A stretch of DNA of 64,000 nucleotides from Schauerella fraxinea (GTDB lineage: Bacteria > Pseudomonadota > Gammaproteobacteria > Burkholderiales > Burkholderiaceae_B), in NCBI GenBank assembly GCA_030849965.1, contig JAVDKL010000002.1, positions 496,001 through 560,000 on the forward strand, in the 5' to 3' direction. The notes under the pieces were generated by a model, which saw only the letters and a list, made by a program, of their open reading frames with translations, was not told where the DNA came from and did no database searches. Each line of letters begins with the position of its first letter. Within the stretch, counting starts at the first letter, position 1. Made by a program: the position numbers and the translations under genes. Shown here piece after piece: positions 1 through 8,326 of the stretch.

Positions 1-459
1 TCCGTAGAAGACAACCTCTTGCTGGGCGGCTTCCGTCGCTATCGCGCTCGCGAATCCGGCTGGCGCGAAACCATGCAGGACGTGTTTGAGCTGTTTCCCC
101 GGTTGCGGGAGCGGCGCGCGCAGCAGGCCGGCACATTGTCGGGCGGCGAGCGCCAGATGCTGGCCGTGGGCCGCGCGTTGATGGCCAAGCCGCGCGTGCT
201 GATGCTGGACGAACCCAGCTTGGGGCTCGCGCCACGCATCGTGCGCGAGATCTTCCATATCGTGTCGCAATTGCGTCAGACTGGCGTGGCCATCCTGCTG
301 GTCGAGCAGAATGCACGCGCCGCACTGCAAGTGGCCGATCACGGCTATGTGCTGGAAACCGGAGAAGTGATATTGTCCGGTCCGGCAAATGAGCTGGCGG
401 GCAATCCGCGCGTGATCGAAAGCTATCTGGGACTGGGTAAGCAACAGGAAGCCGCGTGA
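1..459 (+). CDS. livF: LivF-type ABC transporter ATPase (5' end outside window)
   Basis: C-terminal two thirds of an ABC ATPase of the branched-chain amino acid (Liv/HAAT) uptake family. The reading frame is open from base 1, so the start and the Walker A motif lie upstream of the window. Visible are the signature [15 protein letters not shown], the Walker B stretch [13 protein letters not shown] and the switch region [11 protein letters not shown] with its His-less LivF-type ending. It would energise uptake together with LivG and the permeases LivH and LivM, presumably encoded just upstream. It is the last gene of its operon, because a hairpin plus T-run follows at 520-548. It is separate from the second Liv cassette on the opposite strand at 2183-6917. 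Confidence 0.9.
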   Translation, partial: SVEDNLLLGGFRRYRARESGWRETMQDVFELFPRLRERRAQQAGTLSGGERQMLAVGRALMAKPRVLMLDEPSLGLAPRIVREIFHIVSQLRQTGVAILLVEQNARAALQVADHGYVLETGEVILSGPANELAGNPRVIESYLGLGKQQEAA

Positions 460-519
460 TCGTCCGCGCATAGCGTGCACGGTCGCGTGTGGTTCGCGCG
501 TACCCACCTAATCCCCTGA

Positions 520-548
520 CAGGCGCCAACGGCGCCTGTTTTGTTTTC
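520..548 (+). terminator. Intrinsic terminator after livF
   Basis: Perfect 8-bp stem CAGGCGCC/GGCGCCTG with an AAC loop, followed by TTTTGTTTT. It lies 60 bases after the livF stop and ends the first Liv operon. Confidence 0.8.
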
Positions 549-561
549 TGAATGGAATGTG

Positions 562-2049
562 ATGTTCAACGGCTCGATGCGTCCACAAGCGGCGCTGTGC
601 ACGATCGCGGTGATGGCGGCTTTGTTGGGTTCGGAAGCGGTTGCGGCCGAACATGATGGCGAGCCGGCCTCTGCAGCGGCGCAGTCGCAACCACGGTCGC
701 AGTCGCAGTCGCCGTCGCCGTCACAGTCATTGTCGCAGTCGCCGTCACCATCCCAACCGCCGTCACAAGCCAGCATTGCCCCGCGTGCCGGAACGACGCC
801 ACTTCTACAGGCCGACGTCATCACCCGTCCGCCTTGGTTGCCGGCGCTGTATTGGTATGACATCGATCCGGACGGCTGGTCCCCAGCAGAAGTCGAACGC
901 ATTCTGCATGACGCGGGCAACCCCGCGCCGGACGCGCAATATGCGATGGCTGTGCTGGTGGAAGACGGCCGCTATGTGCGGCAGGATTTGCCGCAAGCAC
1001 AGCGACGCTATCGCGCCGCCGCCGAGCAGGGCCATGCGGGCGCGCAGGCGTCGTTGGCGCGCATGCTGCTCAATGGTTGGGGCGGGGCGAAGGATCCTGC
1101 CGAGGCACGGGTGTGGAACGCTCGCGCAGCGGAGCAGGGGCAACGGCGGGCGCTCTTCAATGCGGCCCAGTTGAGCCGAGGCGAGCCGGGCGCCGTGCGC
1201 GATCGGGCCGGGGAACTGGCCTTGATCGAGCAGGCAGCCACAGCGGGCTTGCCGCAGGGTGCCCTCGAAGCGGCGCGCCGACTGCGTCATGCCAAGGCGC
1301 CTGACGATCGTGCCCAGGCCTGGACCTGGTTGCTGCGCGCAGCCGATGCAGGTTTTCCGCCGGCCTTGATGGAACTCGATCGCTGGTGCAACGACGATCC
1401 CGAGGCGCAAGGATGTGCGTCGCGCGCGGGCGACGCCTTGCTGAATGCCGCGAAAGCAGACTATCCGCCAGCGCAACGCTGGTTGGGGCTGCGCTTCTGG
1501 GACTCGCGCAGGCCACCGACGACGTGGTCGTATGCGTTATGGAAGCAGATCTATGATCGCGATCCCGATAACCCTGTGCTGAGCAACAATCGGCCGGAAG
1601 GCGCCAGATGGTTGACGCGCGCCGCGCAAAACGGCGACGGCTTGGCGCTGTACAACCTGGGCGTGCTGGCCACCGAGCAAAACGAGCGCGCGCCGTATTT
1701 CAAAGCCGAGTACCGGGCGCTCCCTATCGATGCCGTGCGCAGTTGTTATTTTTTCGCGGCGCAAGCCGAGCAGATTGCAGAAGCGATGATGGGCCTGGTG
1801 CTCACGTACCGCGACACCGGCGAGGACGATCGTTTTACCGCTGCCGAGCGCGAGACGCTTACGAATTACTGGGTGGGCAAAGTGGGTGAGCTGGGTGCGT
1901 TCGAAAGCCGCGATGCCTGGCGGATGACGTACTCGGATTGGCGCTCGCATGTCGGCACACCGGAGCCTGCATTCCTGCGCCGCGGCATCAGCGGTCGCGA
2001 TACCTGCCGCTTGGACCCGCTACCGGGGGCGGCGCTGGACGATCAATGA
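562..2049 (+). CDS. Secreted Sel1-repeat (TPR-like) protein
   Basis: About 495 residues. The ATG at 562 is chosen because the upstream in-frame TTG at 541 lies inside the preceding terminator; an ATG at 577 is also possible. A signal peptide ends near AVAA. Residues about 41-71 are a low-complexity Ser-Gln/Ser-Pro stretch encoded by 6-base repeats. The rest carries Sel1-like helical repeats such as AEQGHAGAQASLARMLLNG, AAEQGQRRALFNAAQL and AADAGFPPALMEL. Sel1 proteins act as protein-interaction scaffolds, often in the periplasm; the partner here is unknown. No SD sequence is obvious. Its neighbours are transporters with no clear link, so the role is unassigned. Confidence 0.75.
   Translation: MFNGSMRPQAALCTIAVMAALLGSEAVAAEHDGEPASAAAQSQPRSQSQSPSPSQSLSQSPSPSQPPSQASIAPRAGTTPLLQADVITRPPWLPALYWYDIDPDGWSPAEVERILHDAGNPAPDAQYAMAVLVEDGRYVRQDLPQAQRRYRAAAEQGHAGAQASLARMLLNGWGGAKDPAEARVWNARAAEQGQRRALFNAAQLSRGEPGAVRDRAGELALIEQAATAGLPQGALEAARRLRHAKAPDDRAQAWTWLLRAADAGFPPALMELDRWCNDDPEAQGCASRAGDALLNAAKADYPPAQRWLGLRFWDSRRPPTTWSYALWKQIYDRDPDNPVLSNNRPEGARWLTRAAQNGDGLALYNLGVLATEQNERAPYFKAEYRALPIDAVRSCYFFAAQAEQIAEAMMGLVLTYRDTGEDDRFTAAERETLTNYWVGKVGELGAFESRDAWRMTYSDWRSHVGTPEPAFLRRGISGRDTCRLDPLPGAALDDQ
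682..771 (+). repeat. In-frame hexanucleotide repeat tract encoding Ser-Gln/Ser-Pro
   Basis: Imperfect tandem copies of CAGTCG/CCGTCG-type hexamers inside the Sel1 gene. They encode alternating Ser with Gln or Pro. The unit is a multiple of three, so copy-number change would alter linker length without breaking the frame. Confidence 0.7.
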
Positions 2050-2130
2050 AAACGCGGCAATCACGCTGATGATCGGCGTGTGCGTTATCCGGACTGTACC
2101 TATTTCCGATTGCATCGGTCTCAATGGCAA

Positions 2131-2150
2131 CAGGCGCCCGAGGGCGCCTG
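2131..2150. terminator. GC hairpin between convergent Sel1 gene and livM
   Basis: Perfect stem CAGGCGCC-CGAG-GGCGCCTG between two convergent genes. Neither strand has a T-run after it, so it could act as an mRNA 3'-end stabiliser rather than a true intrinsic terminator. Its arms are identical to those of the hairpin at 520-538. Confidence 0.45.
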
Positions 2151-2182
2151 TGGATGCGGGGCATGCGTTGAATGTCGCGCGG

Positions 2183-3175
2183 CTACACCGGGCGTGTCGC
2201 CGCCTGGCGGCGCCGGTCGATCAGTGCGCCGATTTCGCCCACGATGCCGCGGCGGAAGGCCATGACGCAGATGATGAAGATCAGTCCGATCACGATGGTG
2301 ACCGATTCGCCCAAGCCTGCGAACCACTCCACACCGGTCATGCGCGCCAAGGCAACACCCATGTCGCCCACTTTGTTCTCAAGCAGAACGACCACGAAAG
2401 CGCCCAAGACAGGGCCGGTCAAGGTGCCCAGGCCACCGATCAGCGTCATCAGGATCACAAGCCCCGACATCTGCCAGGTGGCGTCCGACAGCGTGGCCGA
2501 GACGAACACCAGCGTCTTGGCGCTGCCGGCCAATCCGGCCAGCGCGGCCGACAGCACGAACGCGAGCAGCTTGAAGCGTTCGACGTCATAGCCCAACGAG
2601 ACGGTACGCGGTTCGTTTTCCCGTAGCGCTTTCAAGACCTGACCGAACGGCGAGTTGACCGTGCGCCAGATAATGAAAAAGCCCAGAGCGAAAATGCCGA
2701 GCACGACGTAGTAGAGATTGAGGTCGCGGCTCAGATCGATAAAGCCCAGCAAGGTGCCGCGCGGGACGCCTTGCAACCCATCTTCGCCGCCCGTGAAGCG
2801 CGCCTGCAGAAAGAAGAAGAACACCATCTGCGACAGCGCCAGCGTGATCATCGCGAAATAAATGCCGCTGCGCCGAATGGCGACTGCGCCCATGACCAAA
2901 CCCAGCAAGGCCGCTGCGCCAACGCCGGCCAGCAGGCCGAGTTCGGTGGGCAGCCCCCAGATCTTGATCGCATGTCCGGTCACGTAGGCCGCTGTGCCGA
3001 GAAAGGCCGCATGACCGAAAGAGAGCAGGCCGGTGAACCCCAGCAGCAGATTGAATGCGCAGGCGAAAAGCGCATAGCACAGCACCTTCATGACGAAGAT
3101 GGGGTACACGCCAACAAAGGGCAGAATCGCCACGATGACGGCGAATGCCAGATAACCGAGAGCGTGACGTTTCAT
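2183..3175 (-). CDS. livM: Liv-type ABC transporter permease LivM
   Basis: 330 residues, a typical LivM length, with about ten hydrophobic segments. It contains the LivM hallmark around LLGFTGLLSFGHAAFLGTAAY in the first third. It would form the membrane channel as a heterodimer with LivH. Its ATG overlaps the end of livH (ATGA at 3172-3175), indicating translational coupling. It is the last gene of the livG-livF-livK-livH-livM operon. The substrate cannot be read from the permease; branched-chain amino acids, other amino acids and small carboxylates are all known for the family. Confidence 0.9.
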   Translation of the reverse strand: MKRHALGYLAFAVIVAILPFVGVYPIFVMKVLCYALFACAFNLLLGFTGLLSFGHAAFLGTAAYVTGHAIKIWGLPTELGLLAGVGAAALLGLVMGAVAIRRSGIYFAMITLALSQMVFFFFLQARFTGGEDGLQGVPRGTLLGFIDLSRDLNLYYVVLGIFALGFFIIWRTVNSPFGQVLKALRENEPRTVSLGYDVERFKLLAFVLSAALAGLAGSAKTLVFVSATLSDATWQMSGLVILMTLIGGLGTLTGPVLGAFVVVLLENKVGDMGVALARMTGVEWFAGLGESVTIVIGLIFIICVMAFRRGIVGEIGALIDRRRQAATRPV

Positions 3176-4059
3176 TTTTCTTTTCCGAACAAGCCGGCCG
3201 GACGAATGAGCAGCACGATCGCCATGATGATGAAGACCACGGTGCTGGAGGCTTCAGGCCAGAACACTTTGGTCATCCCCTCGACCACGCCCAGGCCCAA
3301 GCCGGTCACGATGGCGCCCAGGATCGAGCCCATGCCGCCGATGACGACCACGGCAAACACGACGATGATGAGGTTGGAGCCCATGAGCGGGGAGATCTGC
3401 AGAACGGGAGCCGCGAGCACCCCCGCAAAACCTGCCAACCCCACACCGAACCCGTAGGTGAGCATGACCATGCGCGGCACGTTGACCCCAAACGCTTCGA
3501 CGAGCTTGGGATTTTCGGTGCCGGCGCGCAGCAATGCGCCCAGCCGCGTGCGTTCGATCACGAACCAGGTGATCAGACACACCGTGACCGAGGCCACCAC
3601 CACCCATGCGCGATAGTTGGGCAGCACCATGAAACCGAGATTGGTGGCGCCGCGCAGCAATTCCGGCGTGGGATAGGGTTGCCCCAACACACCGAAGAAG
3701 CTACGGAACACGCCCTCGATCAGGAGCGTGAGCCCGAAGGTAAGCAGAAGCCCATACAAGTGATCAAGCTTGTAGATATGCCGCATCAACAGCCGTTCGA
3801 TGATGATGCCGAATATCCCGACGACGATGGGCGCGAGCACCAGCATCACCCAGTAGTTCAAGCCCAGGTAGGTCAACCCCAGCCATGCCACGAAGGCGCC
3901 CATCATGTACAACGCGCCATGCGCGAAGTTAATGACGTTGAGCAGACCGAAGATGACCGCCAGGCCGAGGGACAGCATGGCGTAGAAGGACCCGTTGACC
4001 AGGCCCAGCAGCAACTGTCCCAACAGCGCCGGCAGTGGAATGCCGAAGAGTTCAGTCAT
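3172..4059 (-). CDS. livH: Liv-type ABC transporter permease LivH
   Basis: 295 residues with about eight membrane segments. The LivH motif NGSFYAMLSLGLAVIFGLLN and INFAHGALYMMGAF lie in the first 60 residues. It pairs with LivM. The start lies 3 bases after the binding-protein stop (4063), and the gene overlaps livM by 4 bases, so the three are read as one unit. Confidence 0.9.
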   Translation of the reverse strand: MTELFGIPLPALLGQLLLGLVNGSFYAMLSLGLAVIFGLLNVINFAHGALYMMGAFVAWLGLTYLGLNYWVMLVLAPIVVGIFGIIIERLLMRHIYKLDHLYGLLLTFGLTLLIEGVFRSFFGVLGQPYPTPELLRGATNLGFMVLPNYRAWVVVASVTVCLITWFVIERTRLGALLRAGTENPKLVEAFGVNVPRMVMLTYGFGVGLAGFAGVLAAPVLQISPLMGSNLIIVVFAVVVIGGMGSILGAIVTGLGLGVVEGMTKVFWPEASSTVVFIIMAIVLLIRPAGLFGKEK

Positions 4060-4062
4060 GGA

Positions 4063-5280
4063 TCACTTCTTGACGAGTTTGCAGGTCGACTCGGAGAGTT
4101 TGGTGTAGACCTCGTCGCCAGGCAACGTGGCGATCGTCTTGTAGTAATCCCACGGTCCCTTGGATTCGGCCGGCGTTTTCACCTGGAACAGGTACATGTC
4201 GTGCACCATCCGGCCGTCTTCACGCACCACGCCGCCCTTGGCGTAGAAGTCGTCGACCTTATTGCTGCGCATCCATTTCATCAGCGTATCGGCGTCGTCG
4301 GTGCCGGTGGCCTTGATCGCCTTCAGATAAAACGAGACAGCCGAATAATCGGCAGCCTGAATGGACGACGGCTTGCGCTTCATCTTGTCTTCGAAGCGCT
4401 TGCTCCAGGCGCGCGCCTCGTCGCTTTGATCCCAGTACCAGCTATCGGTCAGATACAAGCCTTGCGTCGCTTGGAGTCCGAGCGAGTGCACATCGTTGAT
4501 GAACACCAGCAGGCCGGCCATCTTCATGGTGGGCGTGATGCCGAACTCGTTGGCGGCCTTGATCGAGTTGATCGTATCGCCGCCGGCGTTCGCCAGACCC
4601 AGGATCTGCGCCTTGGAACTTTGCGCTTGCAGCAGGAAGGATGAGAAGTCGGCGGTGGCGAGCGGGGCGCGCACGGTGCCCTTTACTTCGCCGCCGGCGG
4701 CCTTCACGACCGCTGCGGTATCCCGTTCGAGGGCGTGACCGAAGGCGTAGTCGGCGGTCAGGAAGAACCAGCTCTTGCCGCCGTTCTTCACCACAGCCGA
4801 GCCGGTACCGCGCGCAAGCGCCACGGTGTCGTACGCGTAGTGGATGGTGTAAGGCGTGCACTGCGAATTGGTGAGGTCGGAGGCGCCGGCGCCGATCGGG
4901 AAGAAGGGCTTTTTCTTTTCGCCGGCAATGGCGGCCATGGCGAGGCCGGTGCTGGAGTTGGTGCCGCCTACCAGCATGTCCATGTTTTGCTGATCGAACC
5001 ACTCGCGCGCCCGCGCTGAGGCGATGTCCGCCTTGTTTTGGTGGTCGGCGGTCAGGAGTTCGATTTTCTTGCCGTTGACTTCGCCGCCCGCATCTTCGAT
5101 TGCCATGCGAATGGCTTCGATGCCGCCCCGGCCGTCGATATCGGAATACACGCCGGAAAGATCGGAGATGAAGCCGATGCGGATGACGTCATTGGAAATG
5201 CCTTGCGCCTGCGTGGCCGCAAACGGCACGGCAGTGAGGCCGGCGAGCGCCAGCGCAGCAGTGATGGTATGCAACTTCAT
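4063..5280 (-). CDS. livK: Periplasmic substrate-binding protein of Liv-type transporter
   Basis: 405 residues. The signal peptide ends around TQAQG. The mature part is a type I periplasmic binding fold beginning VIRIGFISDLSGVYSD. A good Shine-Dalgarno GAGGAG sits about 9 bases before the ATG. It delivers the ligand to LivHM. It resembles the binding protein at 53858-55075 along its whole length: shared DNQNKADxxxSRAREWFD-like block, GGKSWFF, LQAQSSKAQ, PAESKG near the end, and a C-terminal STCxLVK. The ligand is not known. These SBPs form a distinct subgroup seen in Burkholderiales, and calling the ligand leucine would be a guess. Confidence 0.88.
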   Translation of the reverse strand: MKLHTITAALALAGLTAVPFAATQAQGISNDVIRIGFISDLSGVYSDIDGRGGIEAIRMAIEDAGGEVNGKKIELLTADHQNKADIASARAREWFDQQNMDMLVGGTNSSTGLAMAAIAGEKKKPFFPIGAGASDLTNSQCTPYTIHYAYDTVALARGTGSAVVKNGGKSWFFLTADYAFGHALERDTAAVVKAAGGEVKGTVRAPLATADFSSFLLQAQSSKAQILGLANAGGDTINSIKAANEFGITPTMKMAGLLVFINDVHSLGLQATQGLYLTDSWYWDQSDEARAWSKRFEDKMKRKPSSIQAADYSAVSFYLKAIKATGTDDADTLMKWMRSNKVDDFYAKGGVVREDGRMVHDMYLFQVKTPAESKGPWDYYKTIATLPGDEVYTKLSESTCKLVKK

Positions 5281-5304
5281 GTCTCGACTCCTCGTCTTTT
5301 TTTG

Positions 5305-5326
5305 ATGCCGGGCTGAGCCCGGTTCT
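5305..5326 (-). other. Hairpin in the livF-livK intergenic gap
   Basis: Inverted repeat CCGGGCT-GA-AGCCCGG-like (GCCGGGCTGAGCCCGGT on +) in the 153-base gap between livF and livK. On the transcribed strand it is followed by an A-rich run and the livK SD, not by a T-run. It is better read as a processing or stability element that could raise binding-protein expression over the ATPases than as a terminator. Confidence 0.35.
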
Positions 5327-5433
5327 TTAATCCTGTTTACTGCCGACTGCCTGACTGCTCAATCCGTCTTTCGGGCGGGGGAGCGGCGCGCACGCCTTGG
5401 ACGACGACTGTCGCTCTCTCGCCAGCCGTGCGT

Positions 5434-6147
5434 TTACACGCCCAGCAACTCATTCAAGGTGTTCTGTTTTTCCGCCAACGCCGACGCATCGAAGTGTTCG
5501 ACGATGCGGCCGTGCTCCATCACATAGAAGCGGTCGGCCAGGGGGGCGGCAAAATGGAAGTTCTGCTCGACCATGACGATGGTGTAGCCGCGGCTCTTGA
5601 GCGTCTTGATCATGCGTGCCAGTGCCTGCACGATCACCGGCGCCAGGCCTTCCGAAATTTCGTCGAGCAGCAGCAGATTGGCGCCGGTGCGCAGAATGCG
5701 CGCAACCGCCAGCATCTGTTGTTCGCCACCGGACAAGCGAGTGCCTTGCGAATGGCGCCGCTCTTGCAGGTTGGGGAACATCTCGTAGATTTCGGACAGC
5801 GACATGCCGCCGCCCAACGCGCCCACGGGCGGGGGCAACAGCAGATTTTCCTCGCACGACAGGCTGGAGAAAATGCCGCGTTCTTCAGGGCAATAACCGA
5901 TGCCCAGATGCGCAATCTTGTAGGTGGGCAGGCCGATGCTTTCGGTGCCGTGAATGCAGACCGAGCCCTTGCGCGAGCCGGTCAGCCCGAGAATGGCGCG
6001 CAGCGTGGTTGTGCGGCCGGCACCGTTGCGCCCGAGCAGGGTCACGACTTCGCCGGGCGCGACGGTCAGATCCACGCCATGCAGGATGTGGGATTCCCCA
6101 TACCAGGCTTGCAGGCCGCGAATCTGGAGAGCGGCGGTGGTCGTCAT
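5434..6147 (-). CDS. livF: Liv-type ABC transporter ATPase LivF (Arg in Walker A)
   Basis: 237 residues, standard LivF length. The Walker A motif reads GRNGAGRTT, so residue 45, normally the phosphate-binding lysine, is arginine (codon CGC on the minus strand). The signature LSGGEQQMLAVARIL, Walker B LLLLDE and SEGLAP are intact. It partners LivG to power the LivHM permease. Its ATG overlaps the livG stop (ATGA at 6144-6147). The substitution may be a subfamily trait rather than damage, because every other motif is conserved. Confidence 0.9.
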   Translation of the reverse strand: MTTTAALQIRGLQAWYGESHILHGVDLTVAPGEVVTLLGRNGAGRTTTLRAILGLTGSRKGSVCIHGTESIGLPTYKIAHLGIGYCPEERGIFSSLSCEENLLLPPPVGALGGGMSLSEIYEMFPNLQERRHSQGTRLSGGEQQMLAVARILRTGANLLLLDEISEGLAPVIVQALARMIKTLKSRGYTIVMVEQNFHFAAPLADRFYVMEHGRIVEHFDASALAEKQNTLNELLGV

Positions 6148-6917
6148 GCATGGGCCCCTTGCAAGGCGCCGTCGGTGGTGCCCATATAGGCTTCCATGAC
6201 AGCGGGATTTTTGGAGACGCTGGCGTACGGCCCTTCGGCGAGCACGGCGCCGCGCGCAAGCACGGTAATCGTGTCGGCGATCGAGGACACCACGTTCATA
6301 TTGTGTTCGACCATGAGGATGGTGCGGCCCACCGACACCCGCTTGATCAGCTTGGTCACGCGGTCCACGTCTTCGTGCCCCATGCCTTGCGTGGGTTCGT
6401 CGAGCAGCATGAGCTCCGGTTCCATGGCCATCGTGGTTGCGATCTCCAGCGCGCGCTTGCGGCCGTAGGGCAGATTGACGGTCATTTCTTCGGCGAACTC
6501 GGCGAGATCGACTGTTTCCAACAAGGCCCGGGCCGGCGCATCGAGATGCTTCAGACGCAGATCGCTTTGCCAGAAGCGATAGGACAGGCCCGTGGCACGC
6601 TGCAGACCGATGCGTACGTTTTCCAGCACCGTGAGGTGGGGAAACACCGCCGAAATCTGAAACGAGCGGATGATGCCGCGCCGCGCGATCTGGGCCGGGC
6701 GCTCGCCGGTGATATCGGCGCCGTTGAACAGGATCTGCCCACGCGTGGGCGTGAGAAATTTGGTCAATAGATTGAAGCAGGTTGTCTTGCCGGCCCCATT
6801 GGGACCGATCAAGGCATGGATCTGACCGCGCTTGACGTTCAGATCGACATTATTGACCGCGACGAAACCACGAAACTCTTTGGTCAGGCCGCGCGTTTGC
6901 AGGATTGTCTCGTCCAT
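6144..6917 (-). CDS. livG: Liv-type ABC transporter ATPase LivG
   Basis: 257 residues. Walker A is GPNGAGKTT with a normal lysine at residue 44. The family-typical signature LPYGRKRALEIA is present, with Walker B LMLLDEPTQGMGHEDV and switch His in MVEHNMNVV. It is the first gene of the livGFKHM operon and overlaps livF by 4 bases. With LivF carrying Arg at Walker A, this subunit has the canonical ATP site. No strong SD is visible ahead of the ATG, only an A-rich run. Confidence 0.92.
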   Translation of the reverse strand: MDETILQTRGLTKEFRGFVAVNNVDLNVKRGQIHALIGPNGAGKTTCFNLLTKFLTPTRGQILFNGADITGERPAQIARRGIIRSFQISAVFPHLTVLENVRIGLQRATGLSYRFWQSDLRLKHLDAPARALLETVDLAEFAEEMTVNLPYGRKRALEIATTMAMEPELMLLDEPTQGMGHEDVDRVTKLIKRVSVGRTILMVEHNMNVVSSIADTITVLARGAVLAEGPYASVSKNPAVMEAYMGTTDGALQGAHA

Positions 6918-7066
6918 TTTTTTTGCGCCACAACGGGTACTTTTCTTTTAGTCGTTGCGGCAAGAATACGGACGTCAGACGCGCATTGCTATGCGGGTTT
7001 GTCATAGGTGCGATGCAGCGTGAACGATCGCCATGGCGTCATGCGCAAGATGCCGATCGGCAGGCG

Positions 7067-7711
7067 TCAGGCGGCGTTGGCGGCAGTTTTGTGCTTGTAC
7101 TCGCACAAATCCTCAATGCCGCATTGCGGGCATTTCGGTTTGCGCGCCACGCAGACGTAGCGGCCGTGCAGGATGAGCCAATGGTGGGCGTCGATAAGAA
7201 AGTCGCGGGGCACGACACGCATAAGCTTATGCTCGACTTCGACCACATTCTTGCCCGGTGCCAAGTGGGTGCGGTTGGCGACGCGGAAGATATGCGTATC
7301 CACTGCCATGGCGGCTTCGCCGAAGGCGGTGTTGAGCACGACGTTGGCGGTCTTGCGTCCCACGCCGGGCAAGCTTTCGAGCGCTTCACGCGTGCGCGGA
7401 ACGTCGCCCGCATACGTGTCGAGCAGGATGCGACAGGTCGCGACCACGTTCTTCGCTTTGGTCTTGTAGAGGCCGATGGTTTTGATGCGCTCGGCCACCC
7501 CGTCCACACCCAGATCGAACAAGCCTTGCGGCGTGCCATGCTCCGGGAAAAACCGGCGCGTGGCGAGGTTGACCGATTTGTCTGTCGCCTGTGCCGACAG
7601 CAGCACGGCAATGAGCAACTGGAATGGCGTGTCGTATTCGAGTTCGGTTTTCGGGCTGGGATTGGCGGCGCGCAAACGCGTGAAGATGTCGAGTCGTTTT
7701 TGCGCGTTCAT
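7067..7711 (-). CDS. nth: Endonuclease III, DNA glycosylase/AP lyase
   Basis: 214 residues, close to E. coli Nth (211). It removes oxidised pyrimidines in base excision repair and nicks the abasic site. The helix-hairpin-helix [12 protein letters not shown] carries the catalytic Lys120, and the catalytic Asp138 sits in AVDTHIFRV. The [4Fe-4S] ligands are Cys187, Cys194, Cys197 and Cys203 in C-x6-C-x2-C-x5-C spacing. The ATG overlaps the stop of the rnfB-like gene by 4 bases. Last gene of the fdxA-fpr-phaZ-rnfB-nth run; longer upstream readings are shadow sequence. Confidence 0.96.
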   Translation of the reverse strand: MNAQKRLDIFTRLRAANPSPKTELEYDTPFQLLIAVLLSAQATDKSVNLATRRFFPEHGTPQGLFDLGVDGVAERIKTIGLYKTKAKNVVATCRILLDTYAGDVPRTREALESLPGVGRKTANVVLNTAFGEAAMAVDTHIFRVANRTHLAPGKNVVEVEHKLMRVVPRDFLIDAHHWLILHGRYVCVARKPKCPQCGIEDLCEYKHKTAANAA

Positions 7712-8316
7712 GGCCGGCGTTGCTCCCGCCGCGCACGCGCCTGCGCCAGGGCCTGTGCAATGGCAGCGCGCTTCTTGTCGACCGCCTCGTCGTCGGCCGG
7801 GGCGACCGGCACGTCCGCGGCCACGCGGGCCTGCTGCTGACGCGTCAGGTAGGCGCGATGCCGTTGGCGGCCCAGCGCCGCATCGTCGGCTGTCCACGCG
7901 CGGCCTGCCGGCACCATGCTGATGCAATCGACCGGACAGGGGGCCACGCACAGGTCGCATCCGGTGCACACGTCGGGCAGGATCGTGTGCATGCGTTTGT
8001 TGGCACCCACGATCGCATCGACCGGGCATGCCTGAATACAGAGCGTACAGCCGATGCAATGCGCTTCATCGATCAGTGCCACGTGCAGCGGCACCGGGCG
8101 CCCGCGGGTCAGGTCGAGCGGCGGCGCCGCCACATCGAGTACATCGGCCAACGCCTGCACACCCGCTTGCCCGCCTGGCGGGCAACGATCGATCGGCGCG
8201 CCATCCTCGGCGATCGCAGCCGCATACGGACGGCACCCGTCATAGCCACATTGCCGGCATTGGGTCTGGGGCAGTCGGGCATCGAGCCGGTCGATCAGTA
8301 AAGCAACAGCAGTCAC
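7708..8316 (-). CDS. rnfB: RnfB-like soluble iron-sulfur protein
   Basis: 202 residues from a GTG 10 bases after the phaZ stop. The N-terminal Fe-S module has Cys20, Cys23, Cys28 and Cys45 (CRQCGYDGC...CPPGG). Two 4Fe-4S motifs follow at Cys87/90/93/97 and Cys117/120/123/127. The C-terminal tail of about 60 residues is Ala/Arg/Gln rich. RnfB is the electron-input subunit of the Rnf/Rsx complex, but the usual N-terminal membrane helix is absent here and no other rnf gene is nearby. It probably works as a soluble polyferredoxin. Association with nth suggests, but does not prove, a role in redox or Fe-S supply. Confidence 0.85.
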   Translation of the reverse strand: MTAVALLIDRLDARLPQTQCRQCGYDGCRPYAAAIAEDGAPIDRCPPGGQAGVQALADVLDVAAPPLDLTRGRPVPLHVALIDEAHCIGCTLCIQACPVDAIVGANKRMHTILPDVCTGCDLCVAPCPVDCISMVPAGRAWTADDAALGRQRHRAYLTRQQQARVAADVPVAPADDEAVDKKRAAIAQALAQARARREQRRP

Positions 8317-8326
8317 AAGGAAAAAC

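Noticed and set aside
423-920. Minus-strand open frame rich in Asp-Gly-Asp-Cys repeats, looking like a calcium-binding repeat protein
   Set aside because: It is the antisense of the Ser-Gln/Ser-Pro repeat tract of the Sel1 gene and of the livF terminator. It has no SD and no family blocks.
2131-2150. Strong bidirectional terminator between the Sel1 gene and livM
   Set aside because: The stem is perfect, but neither strand has a T-run after it, so it is only listed as a hairpin with moderate confidence.
3145-4644. 499-codon plus-strand frame opposite livH and livK
   Set aside because: Shadow of two clear transporter genes; His/Asp/Gln-rich without motifs.
7712-8059. N-terminal extension of Nth
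   Set aside because: The extra residues run through the rnfB-like gene in another frame. The family start [10 protein letters not shown] at 7711 overlaps the upstream stop neatly.
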